Made by a program: the position numbers and the translations under genes. Below, in pieces: positions 17,945 to 26,818 of a DNA stretch of 64,000 nt (positions within the stretch are counted from its first letter, which is position 1; every line of letters starts with the position of its first letter). The stretch lies in assembly GCF_026151335.1 (NCBI RefSeq), contig NZ_JAMQPP010000008.1. One strand, given 5' to 3'. Under the pieces are notes generated by a model that worked only from the letters and a program-made list of their open reading frames with translations, was not told the DNA's origin and ran no database searches. This DNA is from Leptospira_A soteropolitanensis (GTDB lineage: Bacteria; Spirochaetota; Leptospiria; Leptospirales; Leptospiraceae).

Positions 17945-18448
17945 ATGAGTCAAAACCTAAAATCATGGGATATGAATGCAGAAGAAGATACCATGAAGGA
18001 TTTGTATCTTTGCTTTAGTTTGGAAGATAGAGACTATGCATTTGAAGTACGACACTTAACAGAGATTCTTGCCCTTCCAGCAATCACAACCATTCCGGGG
18101 ACTGCTCCTTTCTTAAAAGGGGTGATCAATATCCGCGGAAAAATCATCCCTGTAATGGATGTTCGCTTACGTTTTGATATGCAATTCAAACCATATCACG
18201 AAAGAACATGTGTATTACTTGTGGAATTAGATGGTCTACCCCTTGGATTAATTGTTGATTCTGTAAATGATGTTTTGCGGATTCCTACTGAAAATATCGA
18301 TTTAGCACCTAAAATTGGTGAATCAAAATCATCTCGATTTATTTATGCTACGGGTAGAGTTAACGATTCGGTAAAAATTCTAATAAACTTACAAAGACTA
18401 CTGACTGAAGAAGAAACCGTTTTGATTAAGGACATTCCGGGAAACTAA
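17945..18448 (+). CDS. cheW: Chemotaxis coupling protein CheW
   Basis: A single CheW domain of 167 residues that links receptors to CheA. Family features: FSLEDRDYAFEVRHLTEIL, GVINIRGKIIPVMDVRLRFDM (the conserved NLRGxxxPVxDL-like element) and LIVDSVNDVLRI. The N-terminal 18 residues are an extra polar stretch. It follows the MCP by 7 bp and precedes cheA by 3 bp, so it belongs to the same operon. Confidence 0.95.
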   Translation: MSQNLKSWDMNAEEDTMKDLYLCFSLEDRDYAFEVRHLTEILALPAITTIPGTAPFLKGVINIRGKIIPVMDVRLRFDMQFKPYHERTCVLLVELDGLPLGLIVDSVNDVLRIPTENIDLAPKIGESKSSRFIYATGRVNDSVKILINLQRLLTEEETVLIKDIPGN

Positions 18449-18451
18449 TTC

Positions 18452-20284
18452 ATGGATAGAGATGATGTATTAGAATATTTACACGAAGCACGGGAAACAC
18501 TGGAAAACATCGAAAAGGAACTGCTCCAATTCGAGAAATCAACGTTAGATGGTAGCCTAGTAGAAAGAGAACTGCTTGATACATTATTTCGACATTTCCA
18601 TACCATCAAAGGGAGTTCTGGTTTTTTTGGATTATCTGCCATTGTAAAAATGGCACATGCGGCAGAAAATCTCCTGGATTATTTGCGCAACCATCCAGAA
18701 GCCCAAGATAAAGACACTTTAGAATTGCTAATCACTACCCTCGACCACCTAAACGAACTTGTGGAACACGAAGAAAATTCACCTTCGGGTGGAGATTTTT
18801 TCAATGAATCGCAAATTCATTTTTTAGAGAAATTAAACGAAAAAAATAATGATATCCGAGTAAGACAAACAAGCACACTTGAAACCCCAGAGTCCAAACA
18901 CAATAAACCTGAGTTTGGATTGTTTATAGAAAGTTCAAAACCTGAGGTTAGTAAAGAATTTGGATTATTTACAGAGGACTCCGATCAATCGCGAAAAGAA
19001 GAATTTGGTTTATTCACAAACAGTGATTCCACGATCACAATAGATACAATTCCAAAATCAGAAGAAAGCCCTAAATCGGAAAAGAAGTTTATCAATAAAA
19101 AAGACATTCGAATTGATACCGATAAGTTAGATTCCCTACTTGATATTGTTGGAGAAATTGTCATCACCGAGCCAATGGTAACGGATCATCCCGATATCGC
19201 AAAACTGAAATTAGAGAACTTTCAAAAAACAGCTCTCCAATTAAAAAAATTAATTAGAAACCTACAAGAAATTACTTTGAGCCTTCGGATGGTCCCAATT
19301 GCAGGAATCTTTTCTCGTATGGAACGCCTTGTGAGAGATACAGCTAAAAAAACTGGCAAACAAGTGAGACTTGTTATCTCGGGAGAGGATACTGAGATCG
19401 ATAAATCCATCATTGAAGAAATGTATGATCCTTTAGTCCATATTTTAAGAAATGCTATTGATCATGGATTAGAAACTCCAGAAGAAAGAAAAGAAGCCGG
19501 AAAACAACCGCAAGGTATAATTCAACTAACAGCAACTCAGTCAGGCAAAGAGGTCTGGATTGAAGTAAAAGATGATGGGAAAGGTCTTAGTCGAGAAAAA
19601 ATCTTAAATAAAGCAATTTCCCTAGGTCTACTTGGCCGTTCTGATGCAGAAAATCTTGAAGATAAAGATGTTTGGGAATTTTTATTTCATCCCGGCTTTT
19701 CTACAGCAAAAGAAATAACCGACCTTTCAGGAAGAGGAGTTGGTTTGGATGTAGTTAGAAAAAATGTAACAACTCTGAAAGGATTCGTGGATGTATTTTC
19801 TATTTATGGCCAAGGTACAACCTTTCTCATTAGAGTTCCACTAACACTTGCTATTATCGAAGGATTGGTCGTTCGTAAATCCGATACATACTTCATTTTA
19901 CCTTCTATTGATGTAAAAGAAACTATCTATATTGGCGATGAGCCAATTAACGAGTTATACAAAAACAATCACAGCATACAATACCGAACCAATCAAATTT
20001 CTATTGTGGATATAAATCTATTATTTGGTAAAGATTCAGATTTAAACAACCAAAGATCTCTTAAAGAAAAATACTTAATTGTTACAGAATCTCATGAAAA
20101 ACAAATGGGGATTGTATTCGATGAGATTCTCGGTAGCCAATCTATAGTGATCAAACCAATATCTCCTATTTTTAGAAACATCAACGGACTTGCCGGCTGC
20201 ACCATTCTTGGTAATGGTCATGCAGGACTCATTTTGGATGTACGAAAACTCATCAGCCAACATTTATCCTCGGTGACTATATGA
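18452..20284 (+). CDS. cheA: Chemotaxis histidine kinase CheA with repeated linker motif
   Basis: P1/Hpt domain with the phosphorylated His at residue 50 (HTIKGSSGFFG); then a linker instead of a recognisable P2 domain; P3 dimerisation (about 215-270, KLDSLLDIVGEIVI); P4 ATPase (N-box LVHILRNAIDHGLETPEER, DDGKGL, G-box DLSGRGVGLDVV); P5 CheW-like domain. The linker holds three EFGLF motifs at residues 154, 169 and 184, exactly 15 residues apart. These may be docking sites for receivers in place of P2, an inference from position. Overlaps the cheB start by 4 bp. Confidence 0.95.
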   Translation: MDRDDVLEYLHEARETLENIEKELLQFEKSTLDGSLVERELLDTLFRHFHTIKGSSGFFGLSAIVKMAHAAENLLDYLRNHPEAQDKDTLELLITTLDHLNELVEHEENSPSGGDFFNESQIHFLEKLNEKNNDIRVRQTSTLETPESKHNKPEFGLFIESSKPEVSKEFGLFTEDSDQSRKEEFGLFTNSDSTITIDTIPKSEESPKSEKKFINKKDIRIDTDKLDSLLDIVGEIVITEPMVTDHPDIAKLKLENFQKTALQLKKLIRNLQEITLSLRMVPIAGIFSRMERLVRDTAKKTGKQVRLVISGEDTEIDKSIIEEMYDPLVHILRNAIDHGLETPEERKEAGKQPQGIIQLTATQSGKEVWIEVKDDGKGLSREKILNKAISLGLLGRSDAENLEDKDVWEFLFHPGFSTAKEITDLSGRGVGLDVVRKNVTTLKGFVDVFSIYGQGTTFLIRVPLTLAIIEGLVVRKSDTYFILPSIDVKETIYIGDEPINELYKNNHSIQYRTNQISIVDINLLFGKDSDLNNQRSLKEKYLIVTESHEKQMGIVFDEILGSQSIVIKPISPIFRNINGLAGCTILGNGHAGLILDVRKLISQHLSSVTI

Positions 20285-21324
20285 AAAAACACACTGTCAT
20301 TGTTGTAGATGATCAAAAGTCAGTAAGAAGTATGATCAAACGCTGGATTGAATCTGATGCGAACTGGGAAGTGATAGGCGAAGCGGCCAATCCATACGAA
20401 GCAAGAGATTTAATAGTAGAAAAACAACCAGAGGTAATGACCTTAGATGTTCATATGCCCGGAATGGATGGAATTGTTTTTTTAAAAAAACTCCTACCGC
20501 AATATCCAATGCCAGTTATCATGTTTAGCTCTTCCACTACAGAAGGAGCAGGAATTACATTAGAAGCTTTGGAAGCTGGTGCTTTTGATTACGTAACAAA
20601 ACCAACAGGAACTCCAGAAAGTTTGATAGAAGCTAAAGAAGATTTACTTTCAAAACTTTATGAAAGTTTAAATTATAATTCCAGTCATTCGAGTAACTTC
20701 AAACAAAAAACATTACCTTTATCCAACAAAACAAATTCTAAAACAATCTTTAAGAGAAAATTGATACTGGTTGGTTCTTCTACAGGCGGGACCACCGCAA
20801 TAAGAAAATTATTAAATGACGTAGATGAAACTTTCCCACCAATACTCATTGCACAACATATGCCAGAAAACTTTACCACATTATTTGCACAAAGACTCAA
20901 TTCTGATTTAAAGGTGCATGTGAAAGAAGCAAAAGATAAAGAGTTATTACAAATAGGAACTGTTTACATCGCACCAGGAAACTACCATTTAGGAATTCAA
21001 AAACTTGGTTCCGAATACTTTACACGCATTTTACAAACCGATAAAAAGAACGGACACAGACCGTCAGTAGATGTATTATTTGAATCCGCCGCAGAACAAG
21101 AAATAGCCGGAAATAGCATAGCAATTATACTGACAGGTATGGGTAGCGATGGAGCAAGTGGTCTTTTAAAGTTAAAAAACCAGGGTTGCCTTACCATTGG
21201 CCAAAACAAGGAAACATGTGTGGTCTACGGAATGCCAAAGGTCGCCTATGAATTAGGGGCCGTACTCTACCAAGTTCCTTTAGATGATATGGTAGATAAA
21301 ATTAAGGAAATCGCAGCACAATGA
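20281..21324 (+). CDS. cheB: Chemotaxis protein-glutamate methylesterase CheB
   Basis: N-terminal receiver (acidic pocket DD at 10-11, phospho-Asp 56 in LDVHMPGMDG, Lys in VTKPTG) joined to a methylesterase/deamidase domain. The catalytic triad is visible: Ser 166/167 in GSSTGG, His 193 in AQHMPENFT, Asp 290 in TGMGSDGASG, at the expected spacing for the Salmonella enzyme. It removes methyl groups from MCPs. No cheR is present in the operon, so the methyltransferase must be encoded elsewhere. It overlaps cheA and the next gene by 4 bp each. Confidence 0.96.
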   Translation: MKKHTVIVVDDQKSVRSMIKRWIESDANWEVIGEAANPYEARDLIVEKQPEVMTLDVHMPGMDGIVFLKKLLPQYPMPVIMFSSSTTEGAGITLEALEAGAFDYVTKPTGTPESLIEAKEDLLSKLYESLNYNSSHSSNFKQKTLPLSNKTNSKTIFKRKLILVGSSTGGTTAIRKLLNDVDETFPPILIAQHMPENFTTLFAQRLNSDLKVHVKEAKDKELLQIGTVYIAPGNYHLGIQKLGSEYFTRILQTDKKNGHRPSVDVLFESAAEQEIAGNSIAIILTGMGSDGASGLLKLKNQGCLTIGQNKETCVVYGMPKVAYELGAVLYQVPLDDMVDKIKEIAAQ

Positions 21325-22577
21325 TTCCACACTGCTTACTACTAGAAAACGAAAACACAAAACAGGTAGTGGAAATACTTAAAGAAATTGGTTACACATT
21401 CGAAAGAGTGAATGACTTTGAAGACATTGCACAAAAGTTGGATGAAGGAAAATTCCATTTTCTTATCTTTCATGTTAACGATTTAGAAAACAAAATTGAG
21501 CAAAAAAAACTTTCGGAATTCACGACCGACTTTCCACACACGTTAATTATATTAATCACCGATACTTCCCAATGGGACTTAACAGCATCTCTCCTAAAAA
21601 GACATTCCGTTTATGATTTCATTCAAACGCCTGTTGATTTAGATCACCTCAAATTTACTTTAGACCGCTCTTTTCAATATCTATTGACCAAACTAAAATC
21701 CCAATTTATAAATGACGCTGAAAACAATTTATACAAACGAATGGTGGAAATCTTTGACTGGAAAAAATCTATCTCAAACAAAGAAAACGAAAACATAGCA
21801 GCAGACATCATCCACCAAATGAACATTAACTTATTTCAGGGGAGTGGTATTGGAACTCTAATGAGCGTGGTTAGCATTCTAATTTCAAAAAGCAAATTAG
21901 ACCAGGATGAAAAATCCTACTCAATACAAAAACCAGTGATGGATTTACTTTCAGAAAACTATGAAGCTGCTAAAAGTATGTTTGATAGCATGTCTATTTC
22001 TCAATCAATTATCGACGATGAAGAATTAGTGACAAAAAAGTTATCACCTTCAAAACTTCTTCCAATCATAGAGAAGGAGATTGAAATCTTAACCGAAGCG
22101 CTAAGTATAAAAAACCAAAAAGTTAACTTTAGCCAGATGCCGATTTCCGCATCAGGAAAAAAAATAAGATTAGATGAAACAAAACTCTCTTACGTAATTC
22201 GGGAAGTTTTAATAAACGCAATCAAATATTCAAAAGAGAAAGACATCATTTACTTAATTTTCTTTCAAAAAGAGAATTTCCTCGAATTAAAAGTGATCAA
22301 TCCTGCTTACCAAAATGATGACGGCTCAACCGGCATTCCAGAAAAATTTGAATCATTTGTTTTTGAACCTTTTTTCAGAATTTCATCTGTGGTTGATGAT
22401 AGCTATGCTAAATTTGAACATTTCAGGTTTGGACTCGGATTACCACTTGTAAAAAAGATAATGGACCAACACCAAGCTAATGTACAAATTTATAATATAG
22501 AAAATAACTTTAGAAATGAAAATACAAAAGATATTTGTTTAACAATACGATTTCCATTGTTTGATGAGGAGAAATAA
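21321..22577 (+). CDS. Histidine kinase-like protein with degenerate receiver
   Basis: Residues 1-120 fold like a receiver but lack its chemistry: the acidic pocket is EN instead of DD (LLLENE), the phospho-Asp position is His 51 (FLIFHVND), and the conserved Lys is Gln (IQTPVD). A helical region with IIHQMNINLFQGSGIG may be a divergent dimerisation/His segment. The C-terminus is a HATPase: N-box REVLINAIKYSKE, FEPFFR, G-box RFGLGLPLVKKIM. It probably receives or relays signals inside the chemosensory complex, passing phosphate to the CheY proteins encoded next. Whether the His is really phosphorylated is uncertain. Confidence 0.7.
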   Translation: MIPHCLLLENENTKQVVEILKEIGYTFERVNDFEDIAQKLDEGKFHFLIFHVNDLENKIEQKKLSEFTTDFPHTLIILITDTSQWDLTASLLKRHSVYDFIQTPVDLDHLKFTLDRSFQYLLTKLKSQFINDAENNLYKRMVEIFDWKKSISNKENENIAADIIHQMNINLFQGSGIGTLMSVVSILISKSKLDQDEKSYSIQKPVMDLLSENYEAAKSMFDSMSISQSIIDDEELVTKKLSPSKLLPIIEKEIEILTEALSIKNQKVNFSQMPISASGKKIRLDETKLSYVIREVLINAIKYSKEKDIIYLIFFQKENFLELKVINPAYQNDDGSTGIPEKFESFVFEPFFRISSVVDDSYAKFEHFRFGLGLPLVKKIMDQHQANVQIYNIENNFRNENTKDICLTIRFPLFDEEK

Positions 22578-22579
22578 AA

Positions 22580-22945
22580 ATGGCAAAAATTCTAACAGTC
22601 GACGATGCACCAGCAGTTTTAAAAATTTTAAACCTGGTATTAACAACAGAAGGGCACGAGGTTACCTCTGCGACAAACGGCACCGAAGCACTTCAAAAAA
22701 TCGAAAGCTCCAGTTTTGATATTGGGATTTTTGATGTCAATATGCCAGGAATGACAGGGATCGAGTTAACGGAAAAAACGTTAAAAACAGAAAATGGAAA
22801 ATCTATGAAGATTGTCATGTTAACCACTGAATCTAGCGAAGAAATGAAGAACAAAGGAAGGGCCGCAGGAGCAGTAGGTTGGCTTGTGAAACCATTTGCA
22901 AACGAATCACTGATAAAACTAATCTCACAGCTAGTAGCAATGTAA
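22580..22945 (+). CDS. cheY: CheY-like response regulator 1
   Basis: Single receiver domain of 121 residues: acidic pocket VDDA, phospho-Asp 52 in FDVNMPGMTG, switch Thr in LTTES and Lys in VKPFANE. It starts 2 bp after the kinase-like gene, with GAGGAG just upstream of the ATG. Either the flagellar-motor output or a phosphate sink of the operon; the choice cannot be made from sequence. Confidence 0.9.
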   Translation: MAKILTVDDAPAVLKILNLVLTTEGHEVTSATNGTEALQKIESSSFDIGIFDVNMPGMTGIELTEKTLKTENGKSMKIVMLTTESSEEMKNKGRAAGAVGWLVKPFANESLIKLISQLVAM

Positions 22946-22946
22946 A

Positions 22947-23327
22947 ATGGCCACTATACTTGTAGTAGACGACTCTGCTGCTGTCCTAAAGATTGTTAGG
23001 TTGGCTTTAAGTAGTCAAGGCCATAAAGTAATAACTTGCGATACAGGAGAAAAAGCATTAGAAATATTAAAATCTGATGCTTCTATTCAGTTAGGCATCT
23101 TTGACTTTAATATGCCTGGCATAAGTGGAATCGAATTAATTCTTGAGACAAAAAAAATTAGAAACCAAAAGGCTTTCAAATTCCTAGTTCTTTCTGTAGA
23201 AAACAAACCAGAAATTATCTCCAGAGCTTTAGTTAATGGAGCTGATGCATGGATGATGAAACCATTTAACAATGAACAATTAATTAAACAGGTTACGGAG
23301 CTTATCGAGAAAGATGCTTCCCTTTGA
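22947..23327 (+). CDS. CheY-like response regulator 2
   Basis: A second single receiver (126 residues) resembling its neighbour at motif level: VVDDS, phospho-Asp 53 in FDFNMPGISG, and MKPFNNE with the conserved Lys. The switch position is Ser (VLSVEN) rather than Thr. It starts one base after the first copy's stop and overlaps the next gene by 14 bp. The pair looks like an old tandem duplication that has diverged, so the two probably have different partners. Confidence 0.9.
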   Translation: MATILVVDDSAAVLKIVRLALSSQGHKVITCDTGEKALEILKSDASIQLGIFDFNMPGISGIELILETKKIRNQKAFKFLVLSVENKPEIISRALVNGADAWMMKPFNNEQLIKQVTELIEKDASL

Positions 23328-25800
23328 AGTAAATGTAATTTTCGCAGTGACTGTCATTTCCGTAGTATTTAATACTTCAATGGCATTCATCATTTACTTT
23401 CTTTCTAAACACTCCAAATCAGAGGTAAAATTAGTTTACACTTCAATCTTCCTAACTGTTCTAGTTTTCAGAAACTTTTCCCTTTTTCTTTTTGGCGAAA
23501 GTAACGAAAAAATCTATTTTTTTATTTCAGAAAGTTTCTCAATCTTAGGTTCATATCTTTTAATTGCAGCCGTTGCACCAATTTTAACAAAAAAAATTAG
23601 TCTATCGTATCTCTATTTTATTTCTATTTTTGTGTATGTTTTTTTTAGTTCGCTTCTGTTAATCGATATTAGTTTTTTTTGGACTGCCTTACCATCTTCT
23701 ATTTTTAATGCGGGAGTCCTTTTCTTATTTGGACTCATTGTATTCAAATTAAATACTTTTCCAAAAGCTTTCCGATTTTTCTTTTTTGCAATTTGTTTGA
23801 TCATCGCTTTCCAGAGAGTTTCCTTTCCATATCTTTTTAGTTTAGAGTGGTATAGGCCTATAGGATATATCATCAACACTCTGTTTATGTTTTTATTTGG
23901 GGTGGGATGTATACTATTCAACTTCAACGTTCAAACCAAGAAATTAAATCTATCGCTCGAGGAACTAGAATTATTGCAGAAAACAATCAAAGATGTAAAC
24001 GTTCGCCTTCTCATTATGTATAACCAACTTCCGGCAATTATCTATAATATTGAATTTTTACCTGAACCCAGAACTTCTTATATAAGTCCCAAAATGGAAG
24101 AAATAACCGGATACGGATTGAATTTTTTTTATGAGAATCCAGATTTTTTCAAAGATATAGTCATACCCGACGATCAACATAAAATTACAGATTTATATGC
24201 AGGGCAATCTCCGATTATACTTCGTATGATCCACGCCAATGGTTCGCTTATTTGGACAGAACATTATGTGAATGTATCTTTTGACATTTTAGGAATTGAG
24301 AAACGAATCGACGTGGTTGCATTGGACATAACGAAATCAAAAAAAACTGAAATTTCGCTCTTACAGGAAAAGAATCTAAATAATACAGTTTTTGATAATG
24401 CTGCTAATTTAATATTATTAACAAATGCACATGGCCTCGTTGAAAACATAAACTCAGCTGCTCAAACTATCCTAGGTATCAAAAAAAATGACGTAATTGG
24501 AAACTACATTCAAGATGTGATCCTTCTGCCTGAAGACAGAGAATATTTAAAAGATGTGTTAGATGATGTTAATGAAATTCAAAACATAGCTGAAAGTTTA
24601 ATCTTACGCTGCGTAACAAATTCAAACCAAACATTGTTTTTGGAGTGGAGACTTGGAATCATCCGTGACAATAAAAACGAACCTTCTAAAATTATATGGA
24701 TTGGGATAGACCAAACTTCCAAACGAGCTGCAGAAATTGAACTCAAAGAGTTAAACAAATCTTTGGAAGAAAAAGTAAAAGCGAGAACCAAAGAACTTCA
24801 ATCAAGTAATTTTGAATTGAACTCTGCCCTTTATGCCTTACGAGAGGCACAACAAAAGTTGATACAAAATGAAAAAATGGTTTCTCTTGGACAGTTGGTT
24901 TCTGGACTCTCGCATGAAATCAACAACCCCATCGGGATGATTAAATCTTCGGTAGAAACATTAGTATCTGAGTGGCAGGAAGGGAATGACCGGGATTCCA
25001 GTTCACTCATCAATGAACTCGTCCAATCAATTCTTGATTCGGATACTAATGGCCTTCGAATTCTAACGGGTTTATCCAATAGGCAAGCCCGTAAATCTCT
25101 AACAGATACATTAAATCAACATGGAATTACTTTTGCAGAAGAACTTGCCGAGCTTCTTGTTGATTCAGGTATACGTAATTTATCAGCAACAAACATTAAT
25201 AGAATCAAATCATTGATAAAAAACAGAGTAGACTTCAAAACCTTAAGAAAACTTCTTTTAGTAAAACAATCCTCTGAACATATTCTGTATTCAGTAAGAA
25301 GACTTTCGAAAATCACCTATACACTAAAGAACTTTGCCGGATTACAATCCAATTTAGAACTTAGCGACTATTCATTAAACGACACAATCCACTCAGCCAT
25401 TTCACTTTATAAAGAACATTTTTTACGAGACATCAACCTATTACTTAACTTAGAATACCAAGGAAATATTCGCTGCATTCAAGGAGACCTAGTACAACTT
25501 TGGAGCCAAATTATTTGGAATTCCATTCAGGCTGTAGATTCTAAAGGCACAATTCAAATTCGAAGTTTTAAAAAAATGGATATGGTTTATGTAGAGATTG
25601 AAGATTCCGGTGCGGGAATACCAACAGACAACCATACGAAGATCTTTATGCCATTTTTTTCAACAAAAACAACGGGTGACGGGTTAGGTTTAGGATTGTA
25701 TCTCGTGAAAGAAATTGCAAATCGACACAATGCAAATGTTGATTTTGAATCTAAACAAGGCAGGACTGTTTTTAAAGTCAGTTTCCCTTTAACTACTTAA
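23314..25800 (+). CDS. Membrane PAS histidine kinase with an insert in the dimerisation domain
   Basis: About seven TM helices (residues 5-215), a coiled linker, two PAS-like domains (around 235-345 and 350-480), a coiled coil, then the kinase core: His 534 in GLSHEINNPIGM, HATPase N-box IWNSIQAVDSK, EDSGAGIP, and G-box GDGLGLGLYLVKEIA. Between the H-box and the second dimerisation helix (SVRRLSKITYTLKNFAG, about 660) lies an insert of roughly 100 residues (553-650) including LSNRQARKSLTDTL and AEELAELLVDSGI. I recall similar inserts in some bacterial kinases but know no named domain. It ends the chemosensory operon and overlaps purM convergently by 8 bp. Confidence 0.85.
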   Translation: MLPFEVNVIFAVTVISVVFNTSMAFIIYFLSKHSKSEVKLVYTSIFLTVLVFRNFSLFLFGESNEKIYFFISESFSILGSYLLIAAVAPILTKKISLSYLYFISIFVYVFFSSLLLIDISFFWTALPSSIFNAGVLFLFGLIVFKLNTFPKAFRFFFFAICLIIAFQRVSFPYLFSLEWYRPIGYIINTLFMFLFGVGCILFNFNVQTKKLNLSLEELELLQKTIKDVNVRLLIMYNQLPAIIYNIEFLPEPRTSYISPKMEEITGYGLNFFYENPDFFKDIVIPDDQHKITDLYAGQSPIILRMIHANGSLIWTEHYVNVSFDILGIEKRIDVVALDITKSKKTEISLLQEKNLNNTVFDNAANLILLTNAHGLVENINSAAQTILGIKKNDVIGNYIQDVILLPEDREYLKDVLDDVNEIQNIAESLILRCVTNSNQTLFLEWRLGIIRDNKNEPSKIIWIGIDQTSKRAAEIELKELNKSLEEKVKARTKELQSSNFELNSALYALREAQQKLIQNEKMVSLGQLVSGLSHEINNPIGMIKSSVETLVSEWQEGNDRDSSSLINELVQSILDSDTNGLRILTGLSNRQARKSLTDTLNQHGITFAEELAELLVDSGIRNLSATNINRIKSLIKNRVDFKTLRKLLLVKQSSEHILYSVRRLSKITYTLKNFAGLQSNLELSDYSLNDTIHSAISLYKEHFLRDINLLLNLEYQGNIRCIQGDLVQLWSQIIWNSIQAVDSKGTIQIRSFKKMDMVYVEIEDSGAGIPTDNHTKIFMPFFSTKTTGDGLGLGLYLVKEIANRHNANVDFESKQGRTVFKVSFPLTT

Positions 25801-26818
25801 TGGTAATCTTTCCAGTAGAATCTGTTTTACCAATCAAATAGGCATCTTCACCTAGAATTTTTAGTTCAGACATAATTACCTCAACATGAGATGAGTCGAC
25901 AACCAATATATAGCCAATGCCCATATTAAACGTACCATACATATCATTTCGATCGAGTGAATGGTCTTTTTCTAATTTGGAAAATATATAACTTTCTGGA
26001 AGAGAATTTATTTCTGCGCCAATTCCTGTTGGTAATACTCGGGGTATATTTTCGTAGAATCCACCACCTGTAATATGAACCATACCTTTGATAGAAAACT
26101 TATCGATTAAAGATAATATTGTTTTAACATAAATTTTTGTTGGCTTAAAAATATGATCTTTTAAAAAATCCAGTTCAGCAGAATTTGTTGGTAACTTACC
26201 GCCACTTAACAACAACTTTCTGATGAGCGAAAAACCATTGCTATGTGGGCCAGAAGAACCTAGTCCGATAATGGAATCTCCAGGTTTTATTGTGCGACCA
26301 TCGATCATTTTCTGTTTTTCCACAACACCAACGACAAAACCAGCTAAATCATATTCGTCATCAGGCATTACCCCTGGATGTTCTGCAGTTTCCCCACCAA
26401 CCAGTGAACAATCCGCAAGCTTACAACCTGAAACAATTCCAGAAACAATAGCTTCCATTCTAGGGAGAAAAAGTTTACCACAGGCAATATAATCTTGGAA
26501 AAACAATGGTTTACCGCCATTCACAAGAATATCATTAACACACATGGCAACTAAGTCTATACCAACCGTGTCATGAATATCGAGAAGCCTTGCAATTTGC
26601 AATTTAGTGCCTACTCCATCAGTACCAGAAAGTAAAATCGGTTCTTGGTAAGACTTTAAAAAACTAACGTCATAACAGGCAGCAAACCCACCTAACCCAC
26701 CTAATACATTTTTATTATGTGTAGAAGCGACATTTGCTTTGATTCTTTTGACAAACTCTTGCCCTTTTTCGGTATCAACACCAGCTTCTTTGTAAGTTAC
26801 TTTATTCGAATTAGACAT
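25793..26818 (-). CDS. purM: Phosphoribosylformylglycinamidine cyclo-ligase
   Basis: Fifth step of purine synthesis: ATP-dependent ring closure of FGAM to AIR. 341 residues, typical length. Motifs: LGGFAACYDV near the N-terminus, LLSGTDGVGTKL, GIDLVAMCVNDILVNGGKPLFF, LVGGETAEHPGVM and a C-terminal HITGGGFYENIPRVLP. It overlaps the end of murI by 8 bp and is the last gene of a four-gene minus operon. Confidence 0.97.
   Translation of the reverse strand: MSNSNKVTYKEAGVDTEKGQEFVKRIKANVASTHNKNVLGGLGGFAACYDVSFLKSYQEPILLSGTDGVGTKLQIARLLDIHDTVGIDLVAMCVNDILVNGGKPLFFQDYIACGKLFLPRMEAIVSGIVSGCKLADCSLVGGETAEHPGVMPDDEYDLAGFVVGVVEKQKMIDGRTIKPGDSIIGLGSSGPHSNGFSLIRKLLLSGGKLPTNSAELDFLKDHIFKPTKIYVKTILSLIDKFSIKGMVHITGGGFYENIPRVLPTGIGAEINSLPESYIFSKLEKDHSLDRNDMYGTFNMGIGYILVVDSSHVEVIMSELKILGEDAYLIGKTDSTGKITIK

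Noticed and set aside
22580..23327. Possibility that the two CheY genes form one gene split by a frameshift
   Set aside because: Each has a complete receiver domain with its own start and stop; they are a tandem pair.
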